This document shows, piece after piece, positions 56,508 through 56,525 of a stretch of 56,525 bases of DNA (positions are counted from its first letter, which is position 1; every line of letters begins with the position of its first letter). Made by a program: the position numbers and the translations under genes. Origin of the DNA: Chloroflexota bacterium (GTDB lineage Bacteria; Chloroflexota; Dehalococcoidia; SM23-28-2; HRBIN24); NCBI GenBank assembly GCA_030550295.1, contig JAUQPQ010000003.1, forward strand, positions 1 to 56,525. Direction: 5' to 3'. The notes under the pieces are model-generated. The model saw only the letters and a program-made list of their open reading frames with translations. It made no database searches and was not told the DNA's origin.

Positions 56508-56525
56508 GGGGTCATGAGAGGGGGG

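Noticed and set aside
1..56525. CRISPR arrays, tRNA or rRNA genes, insertion sequences, prophage
   Set aside because: No regularly spaced repeats, no tRNA-like cloverleaf or rRNA signatures and no transposase, integrase or phage proteins were seen in either strand.

Overview
The window is about 56.5 kb of GC-rich (near 60 % by eye), tightly packed bacterial chromosome. It has no rRNA, tRNA, CRISPR array, insertion sequence or phage gene that I can see. The gene set suggests an aerobic, possibly thermophilic member of the Chloroflexota, perhaps near Dehalococcoidia. The basis is a PyrR-attenuated pyr operon ordered pyrR-pyrB-pyrC-carA-carB-pyrK, a yggS-proC-yggT-recA-rny block, a small C/H zinc-ribbon protein of a type I associate with Chloroflexota, and many CoA-thioester enzymes. 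The taxonomic guess is inference; RecA or CarB phylogeny would settle it.

Region 1 (1-10 kb) is catabolic: a truncated GH2 glycosidase, an MFS carrier, a crotonase, a CapA-like lipoprotein, an acyl-CoA dehydrogenase, a histidine phosphatase, an enolase-superfamily enzyme and two family III CoA-transferases. Region 2 (10-11.8 kb) holds a cysteine-free HesB-like protein, a double zinc-ribbon protein behind a 13-bp inverted repeat, a stand-alone CinA C-domain and a flavin reductase.

Region 3 (11.8-20.4 kb) is the most interesting. In one cluster it carries thiolase, acetoacetyl-CoA reductase, acyl-CoA mutase catalytic subunit, MaoC hydratase, acyl-CoA dehydrogenase, malyl/beta-methylmalyl-CoA lyase, R-specific enoyl-CoA hydratase and crotonyl-CoA carboxylase/reductase. 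Together these match nearly every step of the ethylmalonyl-CoA pathway of acetyl-CoA assimilation. The lyase and the dehydrogenase-hydratase-mutase run are transcribed from mirror-image divergent promoters with a palindrome between them.

Region 4 (20.5-30.3 kb) has more crotonase, thiolase and MaoC genes and a thiol-redox run (glutaredoxin, cysS, CcdA, TlpA). In that run cysS is fused to a glycosyltransferase domain and has no normal start codon for its N-terminal part. MATE, methyltransferase and patatin genes follow. Region 5 (30.4-37.3 kb) holds an FNR-like reductase, an alpha/beta hydrolase, and an operon for a tungsten aldehyde oxidoreductase with ferredoxin, FAD and MoaD-like partners (like AorABC of Aromatoleum), then a Rieske protein and a crotonase.

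Region 6 (37.3-50.5 kb) is de novo pyrimidine synthesis, preceded by a PyrR-binding hairpin and terminator. A GNAT gene lies between carA and carB. Between pyrK and pyrD lie an MBL-fold hydrolase, Mrp, a SufR-like regulator and a consensus promoter driving an apparently leaderless 29-codon ORF and a zinc-ribbon protein. Region 7 (50.5-56.5 kb) has yggS, proC, yggT, recA, an erythrin-VIT iron exporter and rny.

Two architectural habits recur. Seven of nine convergent gene pairs overlap by exactly four bases (CTAA or CTAG), with no terminator between them. Several genes have a -10 box only 8-11 bases upstream of the start codon, which suggests leaderless or very short-leader mRNAs.
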